From the NCBI RefSeq assembly GCF_900104725.1, contig NZ_LT629758.1, positions 2,170,001 through 2,234,000 of the forward strand: a stretch of DNA of 64,000 bases. Direction: 5' to 3'. The position numbers and the translations under genes are program-made. Of the stretch, positions 1 through 8,592 are shown piece after piece. The DNA comes from Actinoplanes derwentensis (GTDB taxonomy: Bacteria > Actinomycetota > Actinomycetes > Mycobacteriales > Micromonosporaceae). The notes beneath the pieces were generated by a model. That model made no database searches. It was not told the origin of the DNA and saw nothing but the letters and a program-made list of their open reading frames with translations. The first letter of the stretch is position 1, and each line of letters starts with the position of its first letter.

Positions 1-200
1 CCCCGAACAACCACCTCGGCTTCGGCGCCGGCCCCCACCACTGCCTGGGCGCGCCGCTGGCCCGGATGGAACTGCAGGAGGCGCTGCACGGCCTGCTCAC
101 CCGCATGCCCGACATCGAAGTGGCGATCCCGGACGAGGACCTGAACTTCAAGCAGGGTCTCGCGGTCCGCTGCCTGACCGCCCTCCCGGTCACCTGGTAA
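1..200 (+). CDS. Cytochrome P450, C-terminal fragment (cut by window edge)
   Basis: The open frame starts at base 3 and ends with TAA at 198-200; the first three quarters of the gene lie outside the window. The 65 visible residues hold the P450 heme-ligand loop FGAGPHHCLGAPLAR, in which the Cys is the axial thiolate ligand, followed by the L-helix and the usual short C-terminal strands ending LPVTW. P450s of this type are soluble monooxygenases that take electrons from a ferredoxin. The substrate cannot be judged from this fragment, and nothing downstream on this strand looks like a partner gene. Confidence 0.95.
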   Translation, partial: PNNHLGFGAGPHHCLGAPLARMELQEALHGLLTRMPDIEVAIPDEDLNFKQGLAVRCLTALPVTW

Positions 201-235
201 GGATCCTGCGGTGGCGCGGGCTGCGGATGCTCGCG

Positions 236-430
236 TCACCGTTCGGTGAGGTGCTCGCGGCCGGCGGGTGGCTCGTACGATTCGGGCCAGAAATCGGTGA
301 TCCGGGTGATGCGGTCGCCGGTGTCGAGCCAGACACAAGCGGTACGTCGCGCGGCGGCCAGACCGGTGTGGATCACAGGGTGGGGTCGGTGCCGCCGAAG
401 TCGTCCGCGGTGACGGTCCCGATTTGGCAT
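236..430 (-). pseudogene. Remnant of an NTF2/SnoaL-like protein, frameshifted
   Basis: The minus strand encodes a tail typical of SnoaL-like/NTF2-fold proteins (WLDTGDRITRITDFWPESY, then EPPAGREHLTER and stop). Upstream the matching reading moves to another frame: TVTADDFGGTDPT precedes a stop, and the coherent peptide resumes as VIHTGLAAARRTACV, so a frame break sits near base 380. No convincing N-terminal half is found between 430 and 610, where I see no other gene. The remnant is read as a dead gene; a cofactor-independent isomerase or cyclase-like ancestor is possible but not provable. Confidence 0.5.
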
Positions 431-639
431 GGTGTCGGCGGCCTGCGGGGATGCTCGACGGGCGTACCGGAAGAATCGGTGATCTGTGGTGTCCGATCAT
501 CAGTCCGTCCGCCCAGATCGAGATCAAGACGATGATGCCGGAATGGGCGCCCGGTTTGGCGAGGAGACCGAAGGACGCCCTGGACATCGCACTGCTGAAG
601 ACGGCTCTCACTACTGAACGGACAGGTTGACGCGGCGGG

Positions 640-1342
640 TCAGGACAGGATTGTCGTCACCACCGGGCGTGGCAGCATGCCGTTGCCGGCGAAGTGCCAT
701 CGGGTGAGTTGAACCTCGTTGACGACGATGGTGGCGATCTGCTGGTCGCGGCGGTTGGCTACCCAGTCGATGAGCCGGTTCGGCGTCGGGACCGGCTCGG
801 CGAAGTGAACGAGATTCAGGTACCAGAACTCCCTGGTGAACTCGTTTTCGTGCCAGCCGTCCGCATCCAACGCTTTCCCGTAAGCGTCGGCGAGTCTGTC
901 GGCTCTGTCGTCGGCCGGGACCGCGCACGCCATCACCGAGCCGAGTGTCAGCGTCAACCCGACGACCGTGAACGTCAGCGGGCCGACACCCTTTCACGGC
1001 GGCTGTGAGGGCGACGGCATAGCGCTGAACGAGCGGGTCATCCTGTTCGATCTTCTCCCGCCAGGGCTCCAGCGAGCGCAATGTCAGGTGTGAGCTGGCG
1101 GCTGCACCGGTGACCCATTGATTTCCGCCTGCCATGTCGGCTGCCTCATGCGCCACTCGATCCAGGTCGGAAGCGGAGGACGGGTCGGGACGCAGCAGCG
1201 CGGACAGTCCCCAGCGGAAGCCGCCGTCGACCGGTGGTGACTGCAGGCGGTGTTCACCGGCCGACAGCGCCGTGCTTCCTTGAAGGAACAGGCGGTCGAA
1301 CGCTTCGCGGCTCACCAGACGCGGTTCGATATCAGAACCCAT
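640..1342 (-). pseudogene. 2H phosphoesterase / RNA-ligase-like protein split by a one-base frameshift
   Basis: Residues 1-115 run in one frame from the ATG at 1342 and contain an HxT motif (SHLTLRSLEPW), typical of 2'-5' RNA ligase/2H phosphoesterase folds. At the run AAAGGG (CCC at 989-991 on the plus strand) sense moves by one base. The second frame then reads VGPLTFTVVGLTLTLGSV and continues to a WYLNLVHF segment, where the second 2H motif is expected, ending at 640. Removing one G restores a single protein of about 233 residues. The start lies 22 bp after the membrane-protein gene 1365-2000 on the same strand. A sequencing error, a recent mutation or slippage could each explain it; the second catalytic His appears absent (N or Y instead). 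Confidence 0.6.
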
Positions 1343-1364
1343 GGACTCATGGTGGTGGTGGTTC

Positions 1365-2000
1365 TCAAGCCACCCACCACCAGCCGTCGCCCACCTCCCG
1401 TTTCGGGTATCCGAGGTCGCCCGACGCTGTCGTGACGGGTGTCGGCTCGGTGGGTGGCTCGGCGAAATACGCGAGCCCGGTTCCCGATTCGGCCCGCCAG
1501 TTCTGCCATAGCTGCACGAACAACACGGTCGGATCGGCGTACGCGAATCCGGACGGGCACAGCGAACGCATGTCGGCCGGCAGGGTCAGTTCGCCGTTCA
1601 AACGGCCGGCCCGGTAGCCCTCGGCCAGTTCGGCGAGCGCGGCCCGATGCAGCCGATACCGATGGTCAACCGGGAAGATCTGCGAGTCCTGCCGCGAGAC
1701 GACGACAACAGCGGCAGCGGCCAGGCACAAGCTCACCACGGCGACTCCCCACGAACCGCGTACGCAGGCGATCAGGATCGCCGCAACCGAGACGAGCACC
1801 GCGAACACCACAGCCAACAGCGAGATCCACCAACCGGCGAACGTACCGGCGAGCAGAGGCGTCTCAGCGAGCCACCCGGCGGGAATCAGCAGCAGCCAAC
1901 CGGCGCCACCCAGCGCGGCGTGCAGCAAGCCGCGCCGGCTCCACGCCACCGCCGCGGACGGCTTCGCCGGCTGATCGACTGGATCCCAGGGGAAGTCCAT
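1365..2000 (-). CDS. Membrane protein of unknown function with cytoplasmic/periplasmic C-terminal domain
   Basis: A 211-residue protein. I start it at the ATG at 2000 (MDFPWDPVDQ) because the longer frame upstream is Pro/Arg-rich and reads like an antisense shadow. Residues about 20-100 hold three hydrophobic segments rich in Leu, Ala, Val and Trp; the remaining about 110 residues are soluble, with a Trp-rich end (EVGDGWWWVA). No family recognised. It is followed 22 bp later by the frameshifted 2H-type gene and may form an operon with it. Confidence 0.7.
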   Translation of the reverse strand: MDFPWDPVDQPAKPSAAVAWSRRGLLHAALGGAGWLLLIPAGWLAETPLLAGTFAGWWISLLAVVFAVLVSVAAILIACVRGSWGVAVVSLCLAAAAVVVVSRQDSQIFPVDHRYRLHRAALAELAEGYRAGRLNGELTLPADMRSLCPSGFAYADPTVLFVQLWQNWRAESGTGLAYFAEPPTEPTPVTTASGDLGYPKREVGDGWWWVA

Positions 2001-2086
2001 GGTGAGGATCTTGCACTCGCGGTCGCAACCCGCGGAAGGCCGTACACGAGATCTCCACACGGTCTTCAAAAAAGCCGGCGGAGACC

Positions 2087-3211
2087 TCAGAGGGTGATGA
2101 AGGTGGGTGGGTCGTGGCGGAGGAAATCGTGGTGGGAGATGTCCCAGCCGTAAGCGCCGGCTCGGGGGAACAGCAGGATGTCGCCGGTTCGTAGGCGGGG
2201 GACGTGCTGGGCTCGGGTCAGGACGTCTCGGGGAGTGCAGAGTTCGCCAACCGCGTCGACGGGAGTGTCGGTGACTTCGAGGCGGGGGTACGGGTGGGGC
2301 CACTCGTCGACGGGGAGGATCTGGAAAGGGTGGGAGTAGCCCCACGCTGCCGGTAGACGGAAGTGGTGGGTGCCGCCGCGCAGGATGGCGAAGGTCCGGC
2401 CGTGAGTGGTCTTGAGGTCGAGGACTTCGGCGGCGTACCAGCCGGCGTCGGCTGCCAGGTAGCGGCCGGGCTCCAGGATCAGCTCCACACCGTCGGGGAC
2501 CCGCACCGACGACAGCGGGGCCAGGTCGATGGAGGCGTCGCTGAGGTAGTCGACTCCCAGGCCGCCGCCCGCGTTCACCACGTGCAGGTCCATCCCGTAC
2601 GACCGCGCGGTGTCGATCGACCAGGTGATGGCGTCGGTGAGGAAACCGGCGTGGGCGAGGCCGTCGAGGTTGTTGGAGACGGCATGCAGATGGAACCCGA
2701 TGACGCGCAGCCCGGCGGGGATGTCGGCCAGCACCGCGGGGAGCTGGGCCTCGTCGATACCGAACGGGGTCGGGGTTCCGGTCATGGTGTGGCTGCCGGT
2801 CAGGGAGTTCCCGGGGCGGTTGACCCGCAGGCAGACGTCGGCCTGCGCACCCAGAGCGGCCAGGCGGCGCAGTTCGTGCGGGCTCTCCACGTTGAGCAGG
2901 GCACCCGCGTCGAGGGCGGCGGCCAGTTCGGCGTCGGTTTTGGCGGGGCCACCGAACACGACGCGGCGCGCTCCGGCGGTGACGGCCAGGGCCAGTTCGC
3001 CACCGGAGGCCACTTCGAGACCGTCACATTCCTCAGCGAGGGTTCGTACGACTGCCGGGTGGCCGTTGGCTTTCACCGCGTACAACACAGTGGTTCGCGG
3101 GGGAACCGCGGCCCGCAACAACCTGGCGCGGGATCGCAGGACGGCAGTGTCGTAGACGTAGGCGCAGCGGGGTGCGGGCAGAGCGCGCACGGCCGCGGTC
3201 AGGTCAGCCAT
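2087..3211 (-). CDS. Type III PLP-dependent decarboxylase (SbnH / DAP-decarboxylase-like)
   Basis: A 374-residue alanine-racemase-fold decarboxylase. The PLP lysine is K47 in YAVKANGHP; HLHAVSNN, NAGGGLGVDY and LEPGRYL are the barrel phosphate-binding and substrate motifs, and GELCTPRDVL carries the Cys-Asp pair contributed across the dimer interface. The start MADLTAAV at 3211 is preferred because the longer frame is a shadow of the previous gene; the ATG overlaps the upstream stop by 8 nt, so translation is probably coupled. Directly behind two NIS synthetases, it most likely acts like staphyloferrin-B SbnH, decarboxylating an amino-acid unit or citryl intermediate (inference from context). 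A lysine, ornithine or DAP decarboxylase role cannot be excluded. Confidence 0.88.
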   Translation of the reverse strand: MADLTAAVRALPAPRCAYVYDTAVLRSRARLLRAAVPPRTTVLYAVKANGHPAVVRTLAEECDGLEVASGGELALAVTAGARRVVFGGPAKTDAELAAALDAGALLNVESPHELRRLAALGAQADVCLRVNRPGNSLTGSHTMTGTPTPFGIDEAQLPAVLADIPAGLRVIGFHLHAVSNNLDGLAHAGFLTDAITWSIDTARSYGMDLHVVNAGGGLGVDYLSDASIDLAPLSSVRVPDGVELILEPGRYLAADAGWYAAEVLDLKTTHGRTFAILRGGTHHFRLPAAWGYSHPFQILPVDEWPHPYPRLEVTDTPVDAVGELCTPRDVLTRAQHVPRLRTGDILLFPRAGAYGWDISHHDFLRHDPPTFITL

Positions 3212-4778
3212 GCAGCGGATTGCTGACCGGGATGTGGATGTCGCCGGTGCCGGCCAGCCGCATGCGGACCAGGGCTTTGTGCGGGACCTGAGCGGCGATG
3301 AGCCAACTGTGGTCGGCCGCGGCATGCCGGTGGGTGCTCAAAGTGTCGTAGGTGTCGTCGACGACCTCGCGGATGACACGCCACGCGCGGGTCTCGTCGA
3401 GGTGATGGGACTCGGCGAGACGGATGACGAGTTCACCGAGATGAGCCTGCAGCGCGGTGTAGCCGAGTTTGGCACGCAGGATCTCGGTGTCACCGGTACC
3501 GACGACGGAGCCCGGCCACAGGTCGATGGTGTGACCGGCGTCGGCGAGACGGCCGGGATGCAGGCGCAGGCCGGCGAAGTCACGCAAAGCCAGACGGTGC
3601 GGGTGACCGCCGCGGAAGGTGGGCAGGCAGTTCTGCAGATGCGCTTCCAGGGCCACGCCGTCGGCGAGCAGCCGCAACAACGGGGGCAACAGCAGACGGG
3701 TGTAGTCGGTGAGCCAGGTCTCGGCGGTGCCGCCGGACTGGTCGACGAGACCGGCGAGCACCGTACGGCCGGTCACGGGATCATAGGCGGGCAGCGCACC
3801 GCCGGGAATGGCCAGCTCGCCGGGCTGCAGGCGGCCGGTCAGGCCGGTACGGACGATGGCCGACAGGTCACGGCCACTGCCGGCGGGGACCGCGGCACCG
3901 GCGGTCTCGGCCATCAACAGGATGCGGTCGTCGTCGACCAGGCGGTGCAGCAGTCGCGACAGAGCGGGGCCGTTGCGCGTGGAGGCGACGGAGATGCTGC
4001 GGCGGGTGGAGGTCACCTGGATGTCGAGGCTGACCTTCAGGTACTGGCCGCCGGGCAGCAGCAGGGTCCGCAGCGCCGAGGTGGGGACGGCGTCGAGGTG
4101 GCCGTCGAGACGCCGCAGAGTGCCGTCGGTGAACAGGTCGGCGTAGCGGTGCAGCACCGTGTCGTGCTGCCAGCCGTGCAGAGGCTGGGTGCGGTAGCCG
4201 GGGGGTGCGGCGGGGACACCCTCCAGAACAGCGCCGAGGTCGTCGCCGAGGTGCGCGTCGTCGCGGACGGCGATGAACTTCAGCGGCGTGTGACCGGCTT
4301 CCAGATCGTGCGCCAGGACGTCGGCGGTGTCCCAGCCGAGACGCGTGCGGCCGCACGGGTGCAGGTTGTGACCGGCGACGGCGAGGCGTTCCAGGTGGAC
4401 GGCCCGCAGGTCGGGGTTCGCGCCGTCGGGGACGGCCGGGTCGAAACGGGCCAGCGCGATCGCGAGGTTGATGACGGCGTTGCGGATCTCGGCGGACATG
4501 GTGCCGGTGGGGTCGATCCCGGCCAGCAGGTCCACGGGGTCGGCGACACCGGCGTGCGGATATTCGACCCGGTGGAAAGCGTGCAGGTGGCCGCCCGCGG
4601 TGCGGGGGGTGAGGTCTTCGCGGACCAGGGCGGCGCGCAGGCGGCGGCCGACGGTGTCGGCGGCGGCGGGCAGGTGGCGGGTGAAGGCGTCGACGAGGTG
4701 GGGTGCGTGGACGGCGAGGGCGGCTTCGGTGCGGGTGGCGGCTGCGGCGAGTCGTCCGGTGGAGACGATGTGGATCAT
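3204..4778 (-). CDS. IucA/IucC-family NIS siderophore synthetase
   Basis: A 524-residue NRPS-independent siderophore synthetase. It adenylates a carboxylate (citrate or a derivative) and couples it to an amine or alcohol. Family marks: NAVINLAIALARFDP near residue 120, GHNLHPCGRTRLGW (nucleotide-binding His-Pro region), the central KVSLDIQVTSTRRSIS...NGP segment, and a C-terminal FhuF-like part with LEAHLQN, FAGLRLHPG and VRMRLAG. The ATG at 4778 is chosen because the preceding 52 codons are Arg/His/Pro-rich and overlap the upstream gene. It overlaps the upstream synthetase by 4 nt and the decarboxylase by 8 nt, so the three form one operon. Confidence 0.93.
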   Translation of the reverse strand: MIHIVSTGRLAAAATRTEAALAVHAPHLVDAFTRHLPAAADTVGRRLRAALVREDLTPRTAGGHLHAFHRVEYPHAGVADPVDLLAGIDPTGTMSAEIRNAVINLAIALARFDPAVPDGANPDLRAVHLERLAVAGHNLHPCGRTRLGWDTADVLAHDLEAGHTPLKFIAVRDDAHLGDDLGAVLEGVPAAPPGYRTQPLHGWQHDTVLHRYADLFTDGTLRRLDGHLDAVPTSALRTLLLPGGQYLKVSLDIQVTSTRRSISVASTRNGPALSRLLHRLVDDDRILLMAETAGAAVPAGSGRDLSAIVRTGLTGRLQPGELAIPGGALPAYDPVTGRTVLAGLVDQSGGTAETWLTDYTRLLLPPLLRLLADGVALEAHLQNCLPTFRGGHPHRLALRDFAGLRLHPGRLADAGHTIDLWPGSVVGTGDTEILRAKLGYTALQAHLGELVIRLAESHHLDETRAWRVIREVVDDTYDTLSTHRHAAADHSWLIAAQVPHKALVRMRLAGTGDIHIPVSNPLHG

Positions 4779-6247
4779 CGATGGTCCTTCATCGGGTTGT
4801 CGAGGCGGGTCCAGACGTCGTGCAGCGGGTCGGCGGCCAGGCGCATGGTGGTGGTGGCTTTGACCGGCAGAGGGTCGGTGAGCAGGGCTTCGGTGTCGGC
4901 GGTGCCGTGCAGGGACCGGGCGACCAGATGCCACAGCCGGTCGGGGTCGGCGCCGAAACGGTCCTGCAGGGCGGTGACGGTCTGCCGGGCGACGGTGGCC
5001 AGGGCGGCGGCCGACAGTTTGGTGCGCAGTTCGGTGAGGTCGTCGGTGGGCAGGTCACCGTGCAGGCCGGGGTCGCTGCCGAGACGGCCGGGATGCACGC
5101 GGACACCGCCGAGATCACGGTAGTAGGCGCGCACGGGCCGGCCGCCGACGACACGGATCAGGGTGTTCTGGCCGTGGGCTTCCAGGGCTACACCGCGTTC
5201 CAGGACCAGGGCGAGGGGCCGGAACAGGACGTCACCGAGACTTTCCATGAACGTGTACGGGTCGTGCACGGAGTCCAGGCGGCCGGGGAGCACGCCCAGG
5301 GGGATGGCGTCGGCCGGGGGTGCCTGGCGGATCAGGTGGGCCAGCCGCCGGTCGGGGCCGTGGGCGGTGATGACGGCACCGGCTTCGGTTTCGGCGAGCA
5401 CGTCCAGGGGCAGGTCGGCGGTCAGCGTTTGGAGAAGGGCGGACAGGCGGGGGCCGTTGTGAACGGCGGCGGGGGAGACGGTCCGCACCGCGGAGGTCAT
5501 CTGCACGTCGACGGCGGTCTTCACATGGGCTCCGCCGTCCAGGGGAGCGACCGTGCGCAACGACATCAGGGGGCGGACCGGGCCGGTGGGGCCGATGTCG
5601 GTGAGCCACGGGTATTCGCTGAGCAGCCGGGTGGCCTGCCAGGGGTGGGCCAGCAGGACCGGCGGGGCGGTGCCGAACCACTTGTCCGCTGGTACCCACA
5701 GGCGGCGCAGGTGGATGACCGGATGGTGTTCGGGGGCGTACGCCAGGACGTCGGCGACGGTCATGCCGGCGCGGGTACGGCAGCAGGGATGCAGCGGGTG
5801 GCCGTCGACCAGGGACTGTTCGATGGCACCGGGGCCGTTCTCCTCGACAGAACCGACGGCTCGGGCCAGAGCCAGGTTGGCGACACTGTTGGCGATCTCG
5901 GCGGTGAACGGGTGGCCTGACCACAGCAGCGCGGTGAGACGGGCCGGGTCGGTCACCGTTTCACCTTGGACGGTGACGGCCAGGCCGGGCAAGGGCTCGG
6001 TGAACGGTGTCGCCGCGGCGGTCGGATAGGTGACGACGGCGCGAGTGAACCGCACATGAGTACGCCCGGCATGGTGGTGCCGGCCGGCCAGGGTGGGCAA
6101 TGGCTCGTGTTCCAGGGCCAGCAGCAGCCGGGCCAGGACGGCCGCACGGGCGCCGGGCAGAGCGTGGTCGTAGCCGTGAAGCAGGTCGGGGCGCAGGGTG
6201 GTGAGCTGGTGGCGGGTGCCGTCGGGATCGGCGGTGGGGTGCGGCAC
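4775..6247 (-). CDS. IucA/IucC-family NIS siderophore synthetase (first gene of operon)
   Basis: A 490-residue paralogue of the next synthetase. Visible motifs: FTAEIANSVANLALAR, GHPLHPCCRTRAGM, KTAVDVQMTSAVRTVSPAAV followed by HNGPRLS, LEAHGQNTLI, and RDLGGVRVHPGRL in the C-terminal domain. I place the start at the GTG at 6247; another in-frame GTG at 6319 would add 24 low-complexity residues (His/Pro/Arg-rich), and neither has a clear ribosome binding site. Two different synthetases in one operon suggest successive condensation of two substrates, as in staphyloferrin or aerobactin assembly (family knowledge; the product is not known). Confidence 0.9.
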   Translation of the reverse strand: MPHPTADPDGTRHQLTTLRPDLLHGYDHALPGARAAVLARLLLALEHEPLPTLAGRHHHAGRTHVRFTRAVVTYPTAAATPFTEPLPGLAVTVQGETVTDPARLTALLWSGHPFTAEIANSVANLALARAVGSVEENGPGAIEQSLVDGHPLHPCCRTRAGMTVADVLAYAPEHHPVIHLRRLWVPADKWFGTAPPVLLAHPWQATRLLSEYPWLTDIGPTGPVRPLMSLRTVAPLDGGAHVKTAVDVQMTSAVRTVSPAAVHNGPRLSALLQTLTADLPLDVLAETEAGAVITAHGPDRRLAHLIRQAPPADAIPLGVLPGRLDSVHDPYTFMESLGDVLFRPLALVLERGVALEAHGQNTLIRVVGGRPVRAYYRDLGGVRVHPGRLGSDPGLHGDLPTDDLTELRTKLSAAALATVARQTVTALQDRFGADPDRLWHLVARSLHGTADTEALLTDPLPVKATTTMRLAADPLHDVWTRLDNPMKDHR

Positions 6248-6361
6248 GCGACCATTGTCATCCGGGTCCGGGCGGAGCCGGTGGCCAGAGGGCGGCGGAG
6301 TGTGTTTCCCCACCGCCACGAATCCGATAAATTCTCGTATTCAACCGCAGAGGAGCAGGCC
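6248..6361. promoter_or_regulatory. Divergent promoter region of the siderophore operon and FAD dehydrogenase
   Basis: The 114 bp between the divergent starts contain one AT-rich patch (about 6321-6345, with GATAAATTCTCGTATT) in otherwise GC-rich DNA; this is the likely place for both -10 elements. A GAGGAG ribosome binding site (6350-6355) serves the rightward gene. I looked for an IdeR/DmdR-type iron box (TTAGGTTAGG-like palindrome) and did not find one. Confidence 0.4.
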
Positions 6362-8032
6362 ATGGACGTCGACGTCATCGTGGTGGGGGCCGGGCTGGCC
6401 GGGCTGGCCGCCGCTCACGAACTCACCGCCGCCGGTAAGACGGTGGCCCTGGTCGATCAGGAGAACGCCGCGAACCTCGGCGGGCAGGCCTGGTGGTCGT
6501 TCGGCGGCCTGTTCTTCGTCGACAGCCCCGAACAACGCCGCGCCCGCATCCACGACAGTGTCGAACTGGCCTGGGCCGACTGGCAGGGCAGCGCCGGCTT
6601 CGACCGGCTCCAGGACCAGGACTCGCACGCCGTGCAGTGGGCACGTGCCTACGTCGAGTTCGCGGCCGGGGAGAAACGGGCCTGGCTGTCGTCGCTGGGG
6701 CTGTCGTGGCTGCCGTTCGCCGGCTGGGCCGAACGCGGTGAACTCAAAGCCGGCGGGCACGGCAACTCGGTGCCGCGGTTCCACATCACCTGGGGCACCG
6801 GCACCGGGGTGGTCGCCCCGTTCACCGCGTCCGCGCTGCGAGCCGCCGAGGCGGGCCTGCTGACCTTCCACCATCGGCACCGGGTCGACGAGATCATCAT
6901 CGAGGGCGGGACCGCGACCGGCGTACGCGGGAAACTGCTCGCCGCCGACGACGCCGGACGCGGGCAACCCTCCAACCGGGACGTCACCGGCGACTTCGAA
7001 CTGCGCGCGCAGGCGGTCATCGTCACCACCGGCGGCATCGGCGCCAACCACGACCTGGTCCGCGAGTTCTGGCCGGACCGTCTCGGCACCCCACCGGCGA
7101 CGATGATCACCGGCGTGCCGGCGTATGTGGACGGGCGGATGCTGCAGATCGCCGAGGACGCCGGAGCGCGCCTGGTGAACCGGGACCGGATGTGGCATTA
7201 CACCGAAGGCGTGCAGAACTGGGATCCGGTCTGGCCCGGCCACGGCATCCGCATCCTGTCCGCCCCGTCGCCGCTGTGGCTGGACGCGCTGGGCCGTCGC
7301 CTGCCCGCACCGTTCTTCCCCTCCTACGACACCCTCGGCACGTTGAAGCATCTGCGGACCACTCCGGAGATCGCCGGGTTCGACCACTCGTGGTTCCTGC
7401 TCACCCAGCGGATCATCGAGAAGGAGTTCGCCCTGTCCGGCAGCGAGCAGAACCCCGACCTGACCGCCGGGGACCGGCGCGGCTTCCTCAAGGAACGCCT
7501 GTTCGGCAAGGGAGCCCCGGCACCGGTGGAGGCGTTCAAACAGCACGGCGCCGACTTCGTGGTCGCCGACACCCTGGAGGGCCTGGTCGCCGGGATGAAC
7601 AAGCTCACCGACAAACCGCTGCTGGATGCCGCCCGCGTGCGCACCGAAGTACAGGCCCGGGACTCGCAGATCGCCAACAAGGTCACCAAGGACGCCCAGA
7701 TCCAGGGCATCCACAACTCCCGCCGCTACCTCGGTGACCGGATCGGCCGGACCGCCGTCCCGCACCGCCTGCTGGACCCGGCGGCCGGGCCGCTGATCGG
7801 GGTGAAACTGCACATCCTGACCCGCAAGACCCTCGGCGGCATCCAGACCGACCTGAACTCGCGGGCCCTGGCCGCCGACGGCAACCCCATCTCCGGTTTG
7901 TACGCCGCCGGTGAGGTCGCCGGATTCGGCGGCGGCGGGGTGCACGGCTACAACGCGCTGGAAGGCACGTTCCTCGGTGGCTGCCTGTTCAGCGGCCGGG
8001 CCGCCGGGCGCCACGCGGCGAGCAGCCTGTGA
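6362..8032 (+). CDS. FAD-dependent dehydrogenase of the KstD/fumarate-reductase flavoprotein family
   Basis: A 556-residue flavoprotein. The N-terminal Rossmann motif is VVGAGLAGLAAAHEL (residues about 7-21); a second FAD contact is GLYAAGEVAGFGGGGVHGYN near the C-terminus, followed by EGTFLGGCLFSGRAAG. The fold matches the FAD_binding_2 group that includes 3-ketosteroid delta-1-dehydrogenase and fumarate reductase subunits; many actinobacteria annotate close relatives only as FAD-binding dehydrogenase. Start ATG 6362 has GAGGAG 6 nt upstream. It is divergent from the siderophore genes and overlaps the next gene by 4 nt (GTGA). A role in the siderophore pathway is suggested only by position. 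Confidence 0.88.
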   Translation: MDVDVIVVGAGLAGLAAAHELTAAGKTVALVDQENAANLGGQAWWSFGGLFFVDSPEQRRARIHDSVELAWADWQGSAGFDRLQDQDSHAVQWARAYVEFAAGEKRAWLSSLGLSWLPFAGWAERGELKAGGHGNSVPRFHITWGTGTGVVAPFTASALRAAEAGLLTFHHRHRVDEIIIEGGTATGVRGKLLAADDAGRGQPSNRDVTGDFELRAQAVIVTTGGIGANHDLVREFWPDRLGTPPATMITGVPAYVDGRMLQIAEDAGARLVNRDRMWHYTEGVQNWDPVWPGHGIRILSAPSPLWLDALGRRLPAPFFPSYDTLGTLKHLRTTPEIAGFDHSWFLLTQRIIEKEFALSGSEQNPDLTAGDRRGFLKERLFGKGAPAPVEAFKQHGADFVVADTLEGLVAGMNKLTDKPLLDAARVRTEVQARDSQIANKVTKDAQIQGIHNSRRYLGDRIGRTAVPHRLLDPAAGPLIGVKLHILTRKTLGGIQTDLNSRALAADGNPISGLYAAGEVAGFGGGGVHGYNALEGTFLGGCLFSGRAAGRHAASSL

Positions 8033-8592
8033 CCCTGCTGCACCGCTGTTCGGACATGTCGGCCGCGGACTGGCTCGTGCAGTCCGCGGCCGAGGCCCAC
8101 CAGCTGATCACGATGGGGCCGGACGGGTTCGCCGCCTACGCCCGGCTGCGGTACGTGCCCGACCCGGTCAGCGCCGGACAGGACGAAGCCGACGTGGACG
8201 TGCCCGACGATCACCCGGACGACCTCAGCCAGGCACGCCGGGCCCTGCGCGTGCTCGCCGCGTTCACCGGCACCCCGGACGACTGCTACTTCGCCCTGTG
8301 GGACGGCTACCACGAACTCCCGCCGGGGCCGTTGCTGACCGATCTGCCGTACCGGCACTTCGCCCTGTTCCGGGGCCCGTTGCGGGCGATCGACGAATTC
8401 GGTGACAGCCTGCCGGGTGAACCCCCGGCGATCGTCTGGCCCGCCGACCAGAGCTGGTGTTTCACCAGTGATGTGGACCCGCACTGGGCCGGCATCGGCG
8501 CGGGACCCGCCGCGGTGCGGGCGCTACTGGCCGACAGCGGCCTGGACGTCGTGCCCGCCGACCCCGCCGCCGGGCAGCCCTGTTACGGCTGA
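8029..8592 (+). CDS. Conserved-looking protein of unknown function, coupled to the FAD dehydrogenase
   Basis: A 187-residue protein starting at a GTG that shares GTGA with the preceding stop, so it is probably translated by coupling. It is acidic, without membrane segments, and rich in Trp, Pro and Asp, with stretches such as ALWDGYHELPPGPLL, YRHFALFRG and IVWPADQSWCFTSDVDPHW. I do not recognise a catalytic motif. Its last 69 bp overlap the convergent epimerase gene, a normal feature of tightly packed actinobacterial DNA. Confidence 0.75.
   Translation: MTLLHRCSDMSAADWLVQSAAEAHQLITMGPDGFAAYARLRYVPDPVSAGQDEADVDVPDDHPDDLSQARRALRVLAAFTGTPDDCYFALWDGYHELPPGPLLTDLPYRHFALFRGPLRAIDEFGDSLPGEPPAIVWPADQSWCFTSDVDPHWAGIGAGPAAVRALLADSGLDVVPADPAAGQPCYG

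Noticed and set aside
2363..3226. Gly/Val-rich plus-strand frame opposite the PLP decarboxylase
   Set aside because: Antisense of a clear decarboxylase.
3210..5123. 637-codon open frame antisense to the NIS synthetases
   Set aside because: Gly/Val/Gln-rich shadow of genes with strong motifs; high GC removes stop codons from the antisense frame.
6248..6361. Iron-box (IdeR/DmdR) operator for the siderophore operon
   Set aside because: No palindrome close to the known consensus could be found by eye.
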